64,000 bases of DNA from Achromobacter sp. MYb9. Lineage in GTDB: Bacteria; Pseudomonadota; Gammaproteobacteria; Burkholderiales; Burkholderiaceae_B. Location of the stretch: NCBI RefSeq assembly GCF_002975275.1, contig NZ_PCOQ01000001.1, positions 310,001 to 374,000 on the forward strand, written 5' to 3'. Below, piece after piece: positions 53,969 to 62,957 of this stretch. The stretch's first letter is position 1. Each line of letters begins with the position of its first letter. A program made the translations under genes and the position numbers. A model generated the notes under the pieces. It searched no databases. It was given only the letters and a program-made list of their open reading frames with translations, and was not told where the DNA came from.

Positions 53969-54473
53969 CGGGACAGCCTTAAGGGGCTGAACTAGCCGCC
54001 TGGCGTAGAGATGCAATTTAAATACGCAACTCCGTCGAGCGCGCGGGCCGCCATTGTACTGCCTGCTTATTCAACCCCTGGGTCTCTTGGTCGCCGGCGC
54101 AACCGCGCCCTGCCGGATAGTGGTGTGGCATTCACTTTGCCCGCTGTCCCAGCAGGTCCGTTGCATGCCGCAAGCGGCTCTGAAGCACTGCAAGAATCGT
54201 CGCATATTTAAAGCACCAGCTGCGTGTAGGCAACCAATCCGACCGCAACTGCCGTTCACAGCAATTTTTCCGTCAAACCACATTCAGTGAAGCTGACCCT
54301 CCTGCTGACAGAACCCCGTGCCCCACGGCACGACGTGCCCGCCTGACCCGCGGCGGATACGCCTGGGCGCCGCCCAGGTACGGTCCGCATTTCTTGCCCG
54401 CTTCAGCCGCAGCCCGAGTGACCCGAGGTCACGCGCCGATATCGGCGCGTCATGACAACGGAGAAACCCTCTC
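53969..54473 (+). other. Long leader region of rne without a gene
   Basis: About 505 nt separate the candidate promoter from the rne start. I see no supported ORF. RNase E autoregulates through the long 5' leader of its own mRNA in E. coli, so a structured leader is expected. A perfect 20-nt palindrome stands at 54431-54450, just before the ribosome binding site GGAG (54460-54463). Confidence 0.6.
54431..54450 (+). promoter_or_regulatory. 20-nt perfect palindrome in the rne leader
   Basis: ACGCGCCGATATCGGCGCGT folds as an 8-bp stem with a GATATC-centred turn, 23 nt before the rne ATG. It could be the RNase E-sensing hairpin or block initiation; the role is inferred from E. coli rne. Confidence 0.6.
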
Positions 54474-57400
54474 ATGAAGCGCATGCTGTTCAATGCGACG
54501 CATCAGGAAGAATTACGCGTCGCAATCGTTGATGGGCAAAAACTCATCGACCTCGACATCGAGACTGCCGGCCGCGAACAACGCAAAGGCAACATCTACA
54601 AAGGTGTCATTACCCGGATCGAACCCGGCCTGGAAGCTTGCTTCGTCAACTACGGTGAAGACCGTCACGGCTTTCTGCCTTTCAAGGAAGTTGCTCGCAG
54701 CTTCTTCAAGGAAGGTGTAGATGTCCGTAGCGCCCGCATCCAGGACGCGTTGCGCGAAGGCCAGGAACTGATCGTTCAGGTTGAAAAGGAAGAGCGCGGC
54801 AACAAGGGCGCTGCCCTGACCACGTTCATCTCGCTGGCTGGCCGCTACCTGGTCCTGATGCCCAACAACCCCCGTGGCGGTGGCGTTTCGCGCCGCGTCG
54901 AGGGCGAAGACCGTCAGGAACTGCGCGACACGATGGAGCAGCTTGAGCTGCCCCAGGGCATGAGCATCATCGCCCGTACCGCCGGCATCGGCCGCAATGT
55001 CGAAGAGCTCCAGTGGGACTTGTCCTACCTGTTGCAGCTGTGGACCGCCATCGACGGCGCCGCCCGCGACAACTCCGCGCCGATCCTGATCTACCTGGAA
55101 TCCAGCCTGGTCATCCGGGCCATCCGCGATTACTTCTCGCCCGAAATCGGCGAGATCCTGATCGATACCGACGAGATCGCCGACCAGGCCACCGCGTTCA
55201 TGAGCGTGGTGATGCCGGACAACGTCCAGCGCGTCAAGCGCTACCGTGACGACATCCCGCTGTTCTCGCGGTTCCAGATCGAACACCAGATCGAAACGGC
55301 GTATTCGCGCACCGTGACGCTGCCCTCCGGCGGCGCCATCGTGATCGACCACACCGAAGCGCTGGTTTCCGTCGACGTGAACTCGGCCCGCTCCACGCGC
55401 GGCGCCGACATCGAGGAAACCGCGCTGCGCACGAACTCCGAAGCGGCCGACGAAGTGGCCCGCCAATTGCGCTTGCGCGACTTGGGCGGCCTGATCGTCA
55501 TCGACTTCATCGACATGGAAGACAGCAAGAACCAGCGCGCCGTTGAACAGCGCCTGCGTGACGCCCTCCATTTCGACCGCGCCCGCGTGCAAATGGGCAA
55601 GATCTCGCGCTTCGGCCTGATGGAACTGTCGCGCCAGCGCCTGCGTCCGGCCCTGAACGAAGGCTCGCACATCACTTGCCCGCGTTGCAACGGCACCGGC
55701 GTGATCCGCGATGCCGAGTCCAGCGCCCTGCATGTCCTGCGCCTGCTGCAAGAAGAGGCGATGAAGGAAAACACCGCGGCGGTCCACGCCCAGGTGCCGG
55801 TCGACGTGGCCACCTACCTTCTGAACGAAAAGCGCGCCGACATCACCAAGATGGAAGCCCGCCTGAAGGTCAATCTGATGCTGATCCCGAACAAGCATCT
55901 GGAAACGCCGCACCACCACATCGAGCGCCTGCGTCACGACGATCCGCGCCTGGAAGAACTGAAGACCAGCTTCGAACTGGTTGAAGCCCCGGCCACGGAC
56001 GCCCCCTGGCAGCCGCGCGAAAGCGAGATCAAGGCCCGTCCGGAAGCGCTGGTCAAGGGCATCACGCCCTCGCAGCCCGCGCCCGTTTCGACGCCTGCAG
56101 CACCGGTTGCCGCGCCTGCGGCGCCCGCCGCCGCAGGTGGCTTGGGTGGCCTGTTCAAGCGTTTGGTTGGCTGGCTGACCGGCAATGCCGACACCGCCAA
56201 GCCCGCCCCCGCCGCCCAGGAAGACAGCGCCAAGCGCGCCGCGTCCGGACGTGGCGGCAAGGGCCGCAGCGGCCATGACGGCCAGGAACGCCGTGGCGAA
56301 CGGCACGGTTCGGACCGCAACCGCAACCGCCGTGGCGAATCGCGTGGCGAAGGCGCTGAAGGCAGCGAAGGTGGCCGCCATCACGTCCGTGGCAACCGCC
56401 GCCCTGAAGGCGAACGCGGCGAGCGCCAGGAACGTGGCGATCGCGGCAACCGCAACGAGCCGCGTGGCGAGCAGGCTGCGCAAGCGGCCCTGGCCGCCAA
56501 CCGCCCCGACCAGGCTGACCAGGCCAATGGCGACGACACCGGCGCTGGCCGCAATCGCCGCCGCGGCCGTGGCCGTAACCGCCGCGAAGAAGGCCAGTCC
56601 GATACGCCGATGAGCGAACAGGAAAGCATGGTGGCCGCGCTGGCGCAAACCGTTGCGACTGCCCTGCCCGACAACAAGCCGGCTGCTGAAGCGGCACTGG
56701 ACGCCACCGACGCCGCCGATCAGGGCGCTGATGGCATCCCGACCGCGGAAGGCGCCGAAGGCGCAGCCGATCCGGAACGCAAGCGCCGCCGCCGCCGCAG
56801 CCGCCGTGGCCGCCGCAGCCAGGACGAAGCCGGTCTGGCCGGTAGCGACGAGCAACTGGACGACGGTTCGGACGACGACACTGGCGAACAAGCCGAAGGC
56901 GTAGCGCCGCAAGCCGCTCCGGCGGCCCCGGTTGCCGCAGACCAGGCTGCTGACACGGCTCCGGCCCAGGCCGCTGAAGTTGCCCAGCCCGCCGCTACCG
57001 AAACCGCCCCGGTCCCGACGCAAGCCGTCCAGACCAAGGTGACGGACCAGGCGATCGAAGCCGCGCCGGCACGTGCCCAGGAAGCGATCCCAGTGGCCGC
57101 TGACGTGGCTGCTGACGTCGCTCAGGTTGAGGCCCAGCCGGTCGAACCCCAGAAGGCCGAACCGGTGCAAGCCGCCGAACCCGCCGTGGCCACGCCCGTG
57201 CAAACGGTCGCCACCCAGGTGACGCAACCCATCGCGGTAGAGCCGGCCAGCCAGGTGTCGGCGCCCGTTGCCCCGACGCAAGAGCCCGTCGAAGCCGCGG
57301 TCGTGGAACCCGTCGTGACGGCGCCCGCGCCGGCGGTTGAAGCGGCTCCTGCCGCGCCTGCACCGGCCGCCGCTCCGGCGCCCTCGCAGCAGCCCATCGT

Positions 57401-57614
57401 GGTGCCGGCAACGGCACCCACGGCCAAGGCCCAAGCCTTGCACGACGTGGTCAATGCCGCAGGCCTGAAGTGGGTGGAAACCGATCCGGACCGCCACGCC
57501 CAGACCCAGTTGCGCATCGCCGCCGCGCATACGCCGACCCGCCTGGGCCGCGAACGCAAGCCGGTTGCGACGGTCTCGAACGAACCGCTGGTTCAAGTCG
57601 AAACGCGCTCCTAA
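54474..57614 (+). CDS. rne: Ribonuclease E
   Basis: 1046 residues. Catalytic half: S1-domain segment GNIYKGVITRIEPGLEACFVNYG, the DNase I-like site with Asp301 (SVDVNS) and Asp344 (VIDFIDM), and the Zn-link Cys402/Cys405 in CPRCNGTG. The C-terminal half (after about 520) is disordered: an Arg/Gly/Asn/Glu-rich RNA-binding stretch at about 580-710, a second RKRRRRRSRRGRR patch near 765-775, then a long Ala/Pro/Val/Gln/Glu-rich tail, and a short conserved end HTPTRLGRERKPV. It initiates mRNA decay and rRNA/tRNA processing. Confidence 0.97.
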   Translation: MKRMLFNATHQEELRVAIVDGQKLIDLDIETAGREQRKGNIYKGVITRIEPGLEACFVNYGEDRHGFLPFKEVARSFFKEGVDVRSARIQDALREGQELIVQVEKEERGNKGAALTTFISLAGRYLVLMPNNPRGGGVSRRVEGEDRQELRDTMEQLELPQGMSIIARTAGIGRNVEELQWDLSYLLQLWTAIDGAARDNSAPILIYLESSLVIRAIRDYFSPEIGEILIDTDEIADQATAFMSVVMPDNVQRVKRYRDDIPLFSRFQIEHQIETAYSRTVTLPSGGAIVIDHTEALVSVDVNSARSTRGADIEETALRTNSEAADEVARQLRLRDLGGLIVIDFIDMEDSKNQRAVEQRLRDALHFDRARVQMGKISRFGLMELSRQRLRPALNEGSHITCPRCNGTGVIRDAESSALHVLRLLQEEAMKENTAAVHAQVPVDVATYLLNEKRADITKMEARLKVNLMLIPNKHLETPHHHIERLRHDDPRLEELKTSFELVEAPATDAPWQPRESEIKARPEALVKGITPSQPAPVSTPAAPVAAPAAPAAAGGLGGLFKRLVGWLTGNADTAKPAPAAQEDSAKRAASGRGGKGRSGHDGQERRGERHGSDRNRNRRGESRGEGAEGSEGGRHHVRGNRRPEGERGERQERGDRGNRNEPRGEQAAQAALAANRPDQADQANGDDTGAGRNRRRGRGRNRREEGQSDTPMSEQESMVAALAQTVATALPDNKPAAEAALDATDAADQGADGIPTAEGAEGAADPERKRRRRRSRRGRRSQDEAGLAGSDEQLDDGSDDDTGEQAEGVAPQAAPAAPVAADQAADTAPAQAAEVAQPAATETAPVPTQAVQTKVTDQAIEAAPARAQEAIPVAADVAADVAQVEAQPVEPQKAEPVQAAEPAVATPVQTVATQVTQPIAVEPASQVSAPVAPTQEPVEAAVVEPVVTAPAPAVEAAPAAPAPAAAPAPSQQPIVVPATAPTAKAQALHDVVNAAGLKWVETDPDRHAQTQLRIAAAHTPTRLGRERKPVATVSNEPLVQVETRS

Positions 57615-57629
57615 GCCGCCCGTGCGACG

Positions 57630-57663
57630 AAAAGCCCCCATCGAATGATGGGGGCTTTTTTTT
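57630..57663 (+). terminator. Terminator of rne
   Basis: AAAGCCCCCATC and GATGGGGGCTTT (57631-57658) pair around GAAT, followed by a run of eight T. Starts 16 nt after the rne stop. Confidence 0.93.
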
Positions 57664-57707
57664 GCCTGCCGACGTCAACGGCGGGCTTCTCGACACCAGA
57701 GGTTTGG

Positions 57708-57738
57708 ACAAAAAAAAGCCCTCGACATCGAGGGCTTT
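57708..57738 (-). terminator. Terminator of pagL
   Basis: AAAGCCCTCGA and TCGAGGGCTTT (57715-57738) pair closely; on the minus strand the stem is followed by eight T (57717-57710). Lies 22 nt after the pagL stop and back to back with the rne terminator. Confidence 0.92.
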
Positions 57739-57759
57739 GATCGGTCCGAACGCTTGCGA

Positions 57760-58308
57760 TCAGAACTGGTACGTGTACGTCAGCTGAACCACGTCCAGGC
57801 CCGGATTCGGGCGCTTGATGCTGGCGTTGGAAAAGTGCGAATAGCGCACGCCGATACGGTTGTTCGGAGTCAGCAGGAAACCCATGCCGATGTGGTCGCC
57901 GAACTGGAAGGCGGTGCTGATGTTCTCGTTGGCGAAGCGCGTGCTGGAGAACACCGTCGCGCCGATACCCGCTTCGAGGTAGAAGCGCTCGCCCGTCCAC
58001 CAGCGGAACATCGGGATGGCATTCAATTGCCAGACATGGCCCGGCGAACGCGAACCGTCTGCCCACCAGTAGGACGCGCCGATTTCAGGCGTCAGGTCCA
58101 GGCGGCCCCAATTGCCACCGAACTGATGCGTCCAGATGGAAGGGGTTTCGTAGTTCAAGGTGATGCGCTGATAGTGGTCGCCAATGCCGTAATGCATGCT
58201 GACGCCGCCTTGCGTGCCCTCAGAGGATTGCGCACTGGCCAAGGTAGCTGCTCCGGCAAGAGCCACACCGACAAGGCGCGTAAGCATTTTCTTCTTGATG
58301 GACAGCAT
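57760..58308 (-). CDS. pagL: Lipid A 3-O-deacylase PagL
   Basis: 182 residues from ATG 58308 (GGAG 7 nt upstream). A signal peptide ends ASAQ (about 27). The rest is an eight-strand outer-membrane barrel; the catalytic His158 and Ser160 are in RYSHFSNASI, and the last residue is Phe as in many outer-membrane proteins (TYTYQF). It removes the 3-linked acyl chain from lipid A, which alters endotoxicity in Bordetella and Pseudomonas. Monocistronic. Confidence 0.94.
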   Translation of the reverse strand: MLSIKKKMLTRLVGVALAGAATLASAQSSEGTQGGVSMHYGIGDHYQRITLNYETPSIWTHQFGGNWGRLDLTPEIGASYWWADGSRSPGHVWQLNAIPMFRWWTGERFYLEAGIGATVFSSTRFANENISTAFQFGDHIGMGFLLTPNNRIGVRYSHFSNASIKRPNPGLDVVQLTYTYQF

Positions 58309-58484
58309 AGGTAACTCCGTGATTTCTGGTCTAACCGGCAACATAGCAAAATCCGGGCCGCATGGCTTGACGATTGTCGCAATATGGCAACAATTCGCGG
58401 TGGAAAACACTGTTCCGAAAAAGACACTCACACTCGATACAAGCACGAGGTCCGCCGTGCAACGATTTCACCTGACAACCCAAT

Positions 58485-58524
58485 GAAAATGCCGTCGAAG
58501 GCAGAGCCCTTGACGGCATTTTTC
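58485..58524 (-). terminator. Terminator of the trpBA-accD unit
   Basis: AAAATGCCGTC (58486-58496) and GACGGCATTTTT (58512-58523) form the stem with a partly paired 15-nt loop; the minus-strand transcript ends in TTTTC. Lies 43 nt after the accD stop. Confidence 0.85.
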
Positions 58525-58566
58525 CCGGTTTCGAAAACGCGTCGAAACGCGCCCGAAAGCGGGGGA

Positions 58567-59442
58567 TCAGGCGGTAACGACGTCTGCCGGCTGGTTGGTC
58601 AGCAACGCCAAGAGGCGAGCGATTTCCTCGCGCAGCTGGCGACGGTCGATAACCATATCGATGGCACCCTTCTGCAACAGGAACTCGGCGCGCTGAAAGC
58701 CTTCGGGGAGCTTCTCGCGAACGGTCTGTTCGATCACGCGCGGGCCGGCAAAGCCGATCAGCGCCTTGGGTTCAGCGATGACCACGTCGCCCATGAAAGC
58801 AAAACTGGCCGACACGCCGCCCATGGTGGGGTCGGTCAGGACGCTGATGAACGGCAGGCCCGCCGCCGACAGGCGCGTGAGCATGGCGTTGGTCTTGGCC
58901 ATCTGCATCAACGACAGCAGGCTTTCCTGCATGCGCGCGCCACCAGAGGCGGCCACGCAGATGAACGCGGTCTTGTTGTCCAGGGCCGCCTGGGCGCCGC
59001 GCGCAAAGCGCTCGCCCACCACGGACCCCATCGATCCGCCCATGAATTCGAACTCGAAACACGCCAGGGTGGCCGGCACGCCACGGATCGAGCCGCTCAT
59101 GACCACCATTGCATCGGTTTCACCGGTTTGCTTGACGGCCTCTTGCAGGCGCTCGGGGTACTTGCGGGTGTCCTTGAACTTCAGCGTGTCCACGGAGCGC
59201 GTGGTCTGGCCGATTTCGACGCGGCCTTCCATGTCCAGCAGCGAATCGATGCGGGCGCGGGCGCCGATGCGCATGTGGTGGTCGCACTTCGGGCACACGT
59301 GAAGATTGGCCGCCAAGTCTTCGCTATACAGCACCGATTCGCACGACGGGCATTTCACCCAAAGGCCTTCGGGAACGCGGCGCGCGCCGCTGTCGCTGGT
59401 TTTATTGATGCGAGGAGGCAGGAGTTTTTCGATCCAGCTCAT
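58567..59442 (-). CDS. accD: Acetyl-CoA carboxylase carboxyltransferase subunit beta
   Basis: 291 residues from ATG 59442. The N-terminal zinc ribbon has Cys31/34 and Cys50/53 (CPSC, CPKC); the crotonase-like core shows [22 protein letters not shown] and [11 protein letters not shown]. With AccA it transfers carboxyl from biotin to acetyl-CoA, giving malonyl-CoA. It follows trpA after 35 nt, a common beta-proteobacterial order (trpB-trpA-accD). Confidence 0.96.
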   Translation of the reverse strand: MSWIEKLLPPRINKTSDSGARRVPEGLWVKCPSCESVLYSEDLAANLHVCPKCDHHMRIGARARIDSLLDMEGRVEIGQTTRSVDTLKFKDTRKYPERLQEAVKQTGETDAMVVMSGSIRGVPATLACFEFEFMGGSMGSVVGERFARGAQAALDNKTAFICVAASGGARMQESLLSLMQMAKTNAMLTRLSAAGLPFISVLTDPTMGGVSASFAFMGDVVIAEPKALIGFAGPRVIEQTVREKLPEGFQRAEFLLQKGAIDMVIDRRQLREEIARLLALLTNQPADVVTA

Positions 59443-59477
59443 TGATGTTTCATCCCGTATGAGGTCGCGCCCGCCGT

Positions 59478-60341
59478 TCAGGCCGACGCGTCTTCTCGTT
59501 TTACTTGATCCAGCGCTTGCCGGATGGTGCGCAGCCAACCGCTGGCGGCGGTGACTGCAGCGTCGGTTTTCTGGGCAGCCGGGGCGTCAGCCACCGCCTG
59601 CTCCATCGTTTCAATCAGTTTGCTGCCGATGACGACTGCATCGGCCACTCGCGCCACGCGCTGGGCGCTTTCGGCATCGCGGATACCGAACCCGACGCCC
59701 ACCGGAATGTCGCGCACATGGCGGCGGATGACCGCCACGCGCTCGGCCACGTCGTCGGTGTTCAGCGAGCCCGCGCCCGTGACGCCCTTGAGCGACACGT
59801 AGTACACATAGCCGCGCGCGACTTCCGCCACGGCCTGGATGCGCGCCTCGGTGGAGGTGGGAGCCAGCAGGAAGATGGGGGCAATGCCGTGCTCGCCCAA
59901 GGTCGCGGCGAACTCGATGACTTCTTCAGGCGGATAGTCCACCACCAGCACGCCGTCCACCCCGGCCTTTTCGGCATTCACGGCAAAAGCGGTCTGGCCC
60001 ATGCGTTCGATCGGGTTGGCGTAACCCATCAGCACCACGGGGGTGGAGGTGTCGCGCTGGCGGAATTCAGCGACCAATTCCAGCACGCGGGCCAGGCCCA
60101 CGCCCTGCGCGATGGCGCGGTCGGCGGCGCGTTGGATCACGGGGCCATCGGCCATGGGATCCGAGAACGGCACGCCCAGTTCGATGACGTCGGCACCGGC
60201 CTCGACCAAGGCGTGCATCAGGGGAACGGTGGCGGCGGGCGAAGGATCGCCTGCCGCGATGTAGGGGATCAGCGCCGCGGCACGGCCGGATTCGGCGGTG
60301 CGCGCAAAGGCGGCAGCGATGCGATCGGTGCGAGTTGTCAT
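59478..60341 (-). CDS. trpA: Tryptophan synthase alpha chain
   Basis: 287 residues. [25 protein letters not shown] (catalytic Glu54 and Asp65) and [12 protein letters not shown] are the family signatures. It cleaves indole-3-glycerol phosphate and passes indole to TrpB. It starts 3 nt after the trpB stop. Confidence 0.96.
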   Translation of the reverse strand: MTTRTDRIAAAFARTAESGRAAALIPYIAAGDPSPAATVPLMHALVEAGADVIELGVPFSDPMADGPVIQRAADRAIAQGVGLARVLELVAEFRQRDTSTPVVLMGYANPIERMGQTAFAVNAEKAGVDGVLVVDYPPEEVIEFAATLGEHGIAPIFLLAPTSTEARIQAVAEVARGYVYYVSLKGVTGAGSLNTDDVAERVAVIRRHVRDIPVGVGFGIRDAESAQRVARVADAVVIGSKLIETMEQAVADAPAAQKTDAAVTAASGWLRTIRQALDQVKREDASA

Positions 60342-60344
60342 GTT

Positions 60345-61544
60345 TTAGAGTTCGATACCGGCACGTTCGGCGACGGTATGCATGTCTTTGTCGCCACGGC
60401 CCGACAAATTGACCAGGATGACCTTGTCGCGCGGCAGCGTGGCGGCCATTTTCGCGGCTTGCGCGATGGCGTGCGAGGACTCAAGCGCCGGCATGATGCC
60501 TTCGATGCGGCAGCAGTCGTGGAACGCCTTCAGGGCCTCATCGTCGGTGATTCCGGCGTATTCCGCGCGGCCGGTGTCTTTCAGCCAGGCATGTTCCGGG
60601 CCGACGCCGGGGTAGTCCAGGCCGGCGGAGACGGAATGGGTTTCCTGGACCTGGCCATCGGCATCCTGCATGACGTAGGTGCGGTTGCCATGCAGCACGC
60701 CCACCTGGCCGGCGGCCAGCGATGCGGCGTGCTTGCCGCTGTCCATGCCCTCGCCCGCCGCTTCAACGCCGATAAGGCGCACGTTTTCGTAGGGGATATA
60801 GGGATGGAAGATGCCCATGGCGTTGGAGCCGCCGCCCACGGCCGCCACGACGTAGTCGGGCTGGCGGCCGATGGCTTCGGGCATCTGCGTCAGGCATTCG
60901 TTGCCGATGACGGTCTGGAAGTCGCGCACCATGCGGGGATAGGGGTCGGGACCCGCCACCGTGCCGATGATGTAGAAGGTGTTTTCGATGTTGGTGACCC
61001 AGTCGCGCATGGCTTCGTTCAGCGCATCTTTCAGGGTGCGCGAACCGGACGTGACCGGGACCACCGTGGCGCCCAGCAGTTTCATGCGGTAGACGTTCGA
61101 CGCCTGGCGGCGGATATCTTCGCTGCCCATGTAGACCACGCATTCCATGCCGTAGCGGGCTGCCACCGTGGCGGTGGCCACGCCGTGCTGGCCAGCGCCG
61201 GTTTCGGCGATGACGCGCGGCTTGCCCATGCGCTTGGCCAACAGGGCCTGACCGATGCAGTTGTTGACCTTGTGCGCGCCGGTGTGGTTCAGGTCTTCGC
61301 GCTTGAACCAGATCTGGGCGCCGCCCAGCATTTCAGACCAGCGGCGGGCATGGTAGACCGGGCTGGGCCGGCCCACGAAATGCTTGAGTTCGTAGTTGAA
61401 CTCTTCCAGGAAGGCCGGGTCGACACGGTAATGGTCATAGGCGGCACGCAGCTCGTCGAGCGCGTGCATCAGCGTTTCTGCCACGAAAACACCGCCATAA
61501 GGGCCGAAATGGCCCTTGGCATCCGGAAAGTCGTAAGGTTTCAC
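60345..61544 (-). CDS. trpB: Tryptophan synthase beta chain
   Basis: 399 residues from GTG 61544 (GGGGGAG 7 nt upstream, giving [18 protein letters not shown]); the longer frame is leader. Schiff-base Lys near 91 in [10 protein letters not shown], phosphate loop GGGSNAMG. It joins indole with serine. trpF is not upstream; argE is, after 128 nt. Confidence 0.96.
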   Translation of the reverse strand: MKPYDFPDAKGHFGPYGGVFVAETLMHALDELRAAYDHYRVDPAFLEEFNYELKHFVGRPSPVYHARRWSEMLGGAQIWFKREDLNHTGAHKVNNCIGQALLAKRMGKPRVIAETGAGQHGVATATVAARYGMECVVYMGSEDIRRQASNVYRMKLLGATVVPVTSGSRTLKDALNEAMRDWVTNIENTFYIIGTVAGPDPYPRMVRDFQTVIGNECLTQMPEAIGRQPDYVVAAVGGGSNAMGIFHPYIPYENVRLIGVEAAGEGMDSGKHAASLAAGQVGVLHGNRTYVMQDADGQVQETHSVSAGLDYPGVGPEHAWLKDTGRAEYAGITDDEALKAFHDCCRIEGIMPALESSHAIAQAAKMAATLPRDKVILVNLSGRGDKDMHTVAERAGIEL

Positions 61545-61672
61545 CAAGCATCTCCCCCGGTATCGCGGCAGGCCACTGCCGGCCGCAAATCCGGTTTGCA
61601 ACCCGTCATTTTACCTGACCCGGGCGCAGCCGGGGGCGGGAAGCCCCTGCCCCGGCCGCCCCCGCACGGCGC

Positions 61673-62824
61673 CTAGAGCGATTGGCCCAGGCGGCGCAAG
61701 AAGGTCTCGCACGAGGCCATCTGGTCCAGGGCGACATATTCGTCGGGCTTGTGGGCCTGTTCGATATGGCCGGGGCCGCAGACGACGGTGGGAATGCCAA
61801 TGCCCTGGAACAGGCCGGCTTCGGTGCCGTACGCCACCTTGCGGGTGGTCCGGTCTTCGGTCAACGCGCGCACCAATTGGGTGATGGCGGCCTCTTCCGA
61901 GGCTTCCAGGGCAGGCGCCGCGGCACCGGTTTCGATCTCGATACTGGCGCCGTCGAATTCTGCTTTCATGCGCGGCAAGAGCTCATCGCGCACGTATTTT
62001 TCAACTTCGGCCTGGATCTCGTCGGGCTGCATGCCCGGCAGATTGCGGAATTCGTAGGTGAATTCGCACAATTCGGGAATGGTGTTGACCGCGATGCCGC
62101 CCCGGATCTGGTTGGTGGTCATCGTGGAGAACGGCACATCGTAGAACTGGTCGTAAGGGCCGTTGGCCTTGAAGCTGTCGGCTAGGTCGCGGATGCGGCA
62201 GATCAGGCGGGCGGCGTATTCGATGGCGTTGCAGCCGCGCGGGGTCAGGGACGAGTGCGCAGCCTTGCCGTGCACCTTGCAACGGAAAAGGTTGATGCCC
62301 TTGTGGGCCACGACCACCTGCATGCCCGTGGGTTCGCCCACCACGCAGCCTTCGGGGCGAATGCCGCGTTCCAGCAGATCGGCCAGCATGTACGGGGCGC
62401 CGGCGCAGCCGACTTCCTCGTCATAGGAGAACGCCAGATGGATCGGCTTCTTGCGCGGCATGGCCAGGAATTCCGGCACCAGGGCCAGCGAACCGGCGAT
62501 GAAGCCCTTCATGTCGCAGGCGCCACGCCCATAGAGAAGCCCGTCTTTTTCGACGAGCTTGAACGGGTCCGTGCTCCAGTCCTGGCCGTCCACCGGCACC
62601 ACGTCCGTATGGCCGGACAGGACGATACCGCCCTGCTGGTTGCCGTCTTGCGCCGGCAAGGTGGCGAACAGGTTGGCCTTGGTGCGCTCGGGGTTGTGCG
62701 CCAGCCATGCGTCCACGCCCTGGCCCTTGAGCCAATCACGGACGGTTTCGATCAGGGCAAGATTGGAATTGCGGCTGGTGGTATCGAAACCCACCAGCGT
62801 TTCCAGCCAGGTGCGCGCGTTCAT
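61673..62824 (-). CDS. argE: Acetylornithine deacetylase
   Basis: 383 residues from ATG 62824. M20 metal ligands: His72 and Asp74 (GHTDVVPVD), Asp105 (GACDMKG), Glu137/138 (YDEEVGC) and GEPTGM. It removes the acetyl group from N-acetylornithine in arginine synthesis. Diverges from an MFS gene with a 133-nt interval. Confidence 0.93.
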   Translation of the reverse strand: MNARTWLETLVGFDTTSRNSNLALIETVRDWLKGQGVDAWLAHNPERTKANLFATLPAQDGNQQGGIVLSGHTDVVPVDGQDWSTDPFKLVEKDGLLYGRGACDMKGFIAGSLALVPEFLAMPRKKPIHLAFSYDEEVGCAGAPYMLADLLERGIRPEGCVVGEPTGMQVVVAHKGINLFRCKVHGKAAHSSLTPRGCNAIEYAARLICRIRDLADSFKANGPYDQFYDVPFSTMTTNQIRGGIAVNTIPELCEFTYEFRNLPGMQPDEIQAEVEKYVRDELLPRMKAEFDGASIEIETGAAAPALEASEEAAITQLVRALTEDRTTRKVAYGTEAGLFQGIGIPTVVCGPGHIEQAHKPDEYVALDQMASCETFLRRLGQSL

Positions 62825-62957
62825 GTCACTTCTCTTTGGGGGGAAAAGGGACAAGTGTAAAGCCAGGAAGCGCCCGCGTCTTGGACGGCACGGCGGACCG
62901 TTCACCGGTTAAGCGCCTAGAATGTCGCCGGATCGATTACGCCCCCAAGGAGAAACC

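Noticed and set aside
53969-54473. Possible tRNA or small protein in the rne leader
   Set aside because: No cloverleaf could be drawn, and the short frames are unsupported.
54513-57641. A 1042-residue open frame antisense to rne
   Set aside because: It mirrors rne exactly, has a composition expected from GC-rich third positions and shows no domain. It is an antisense shadow.
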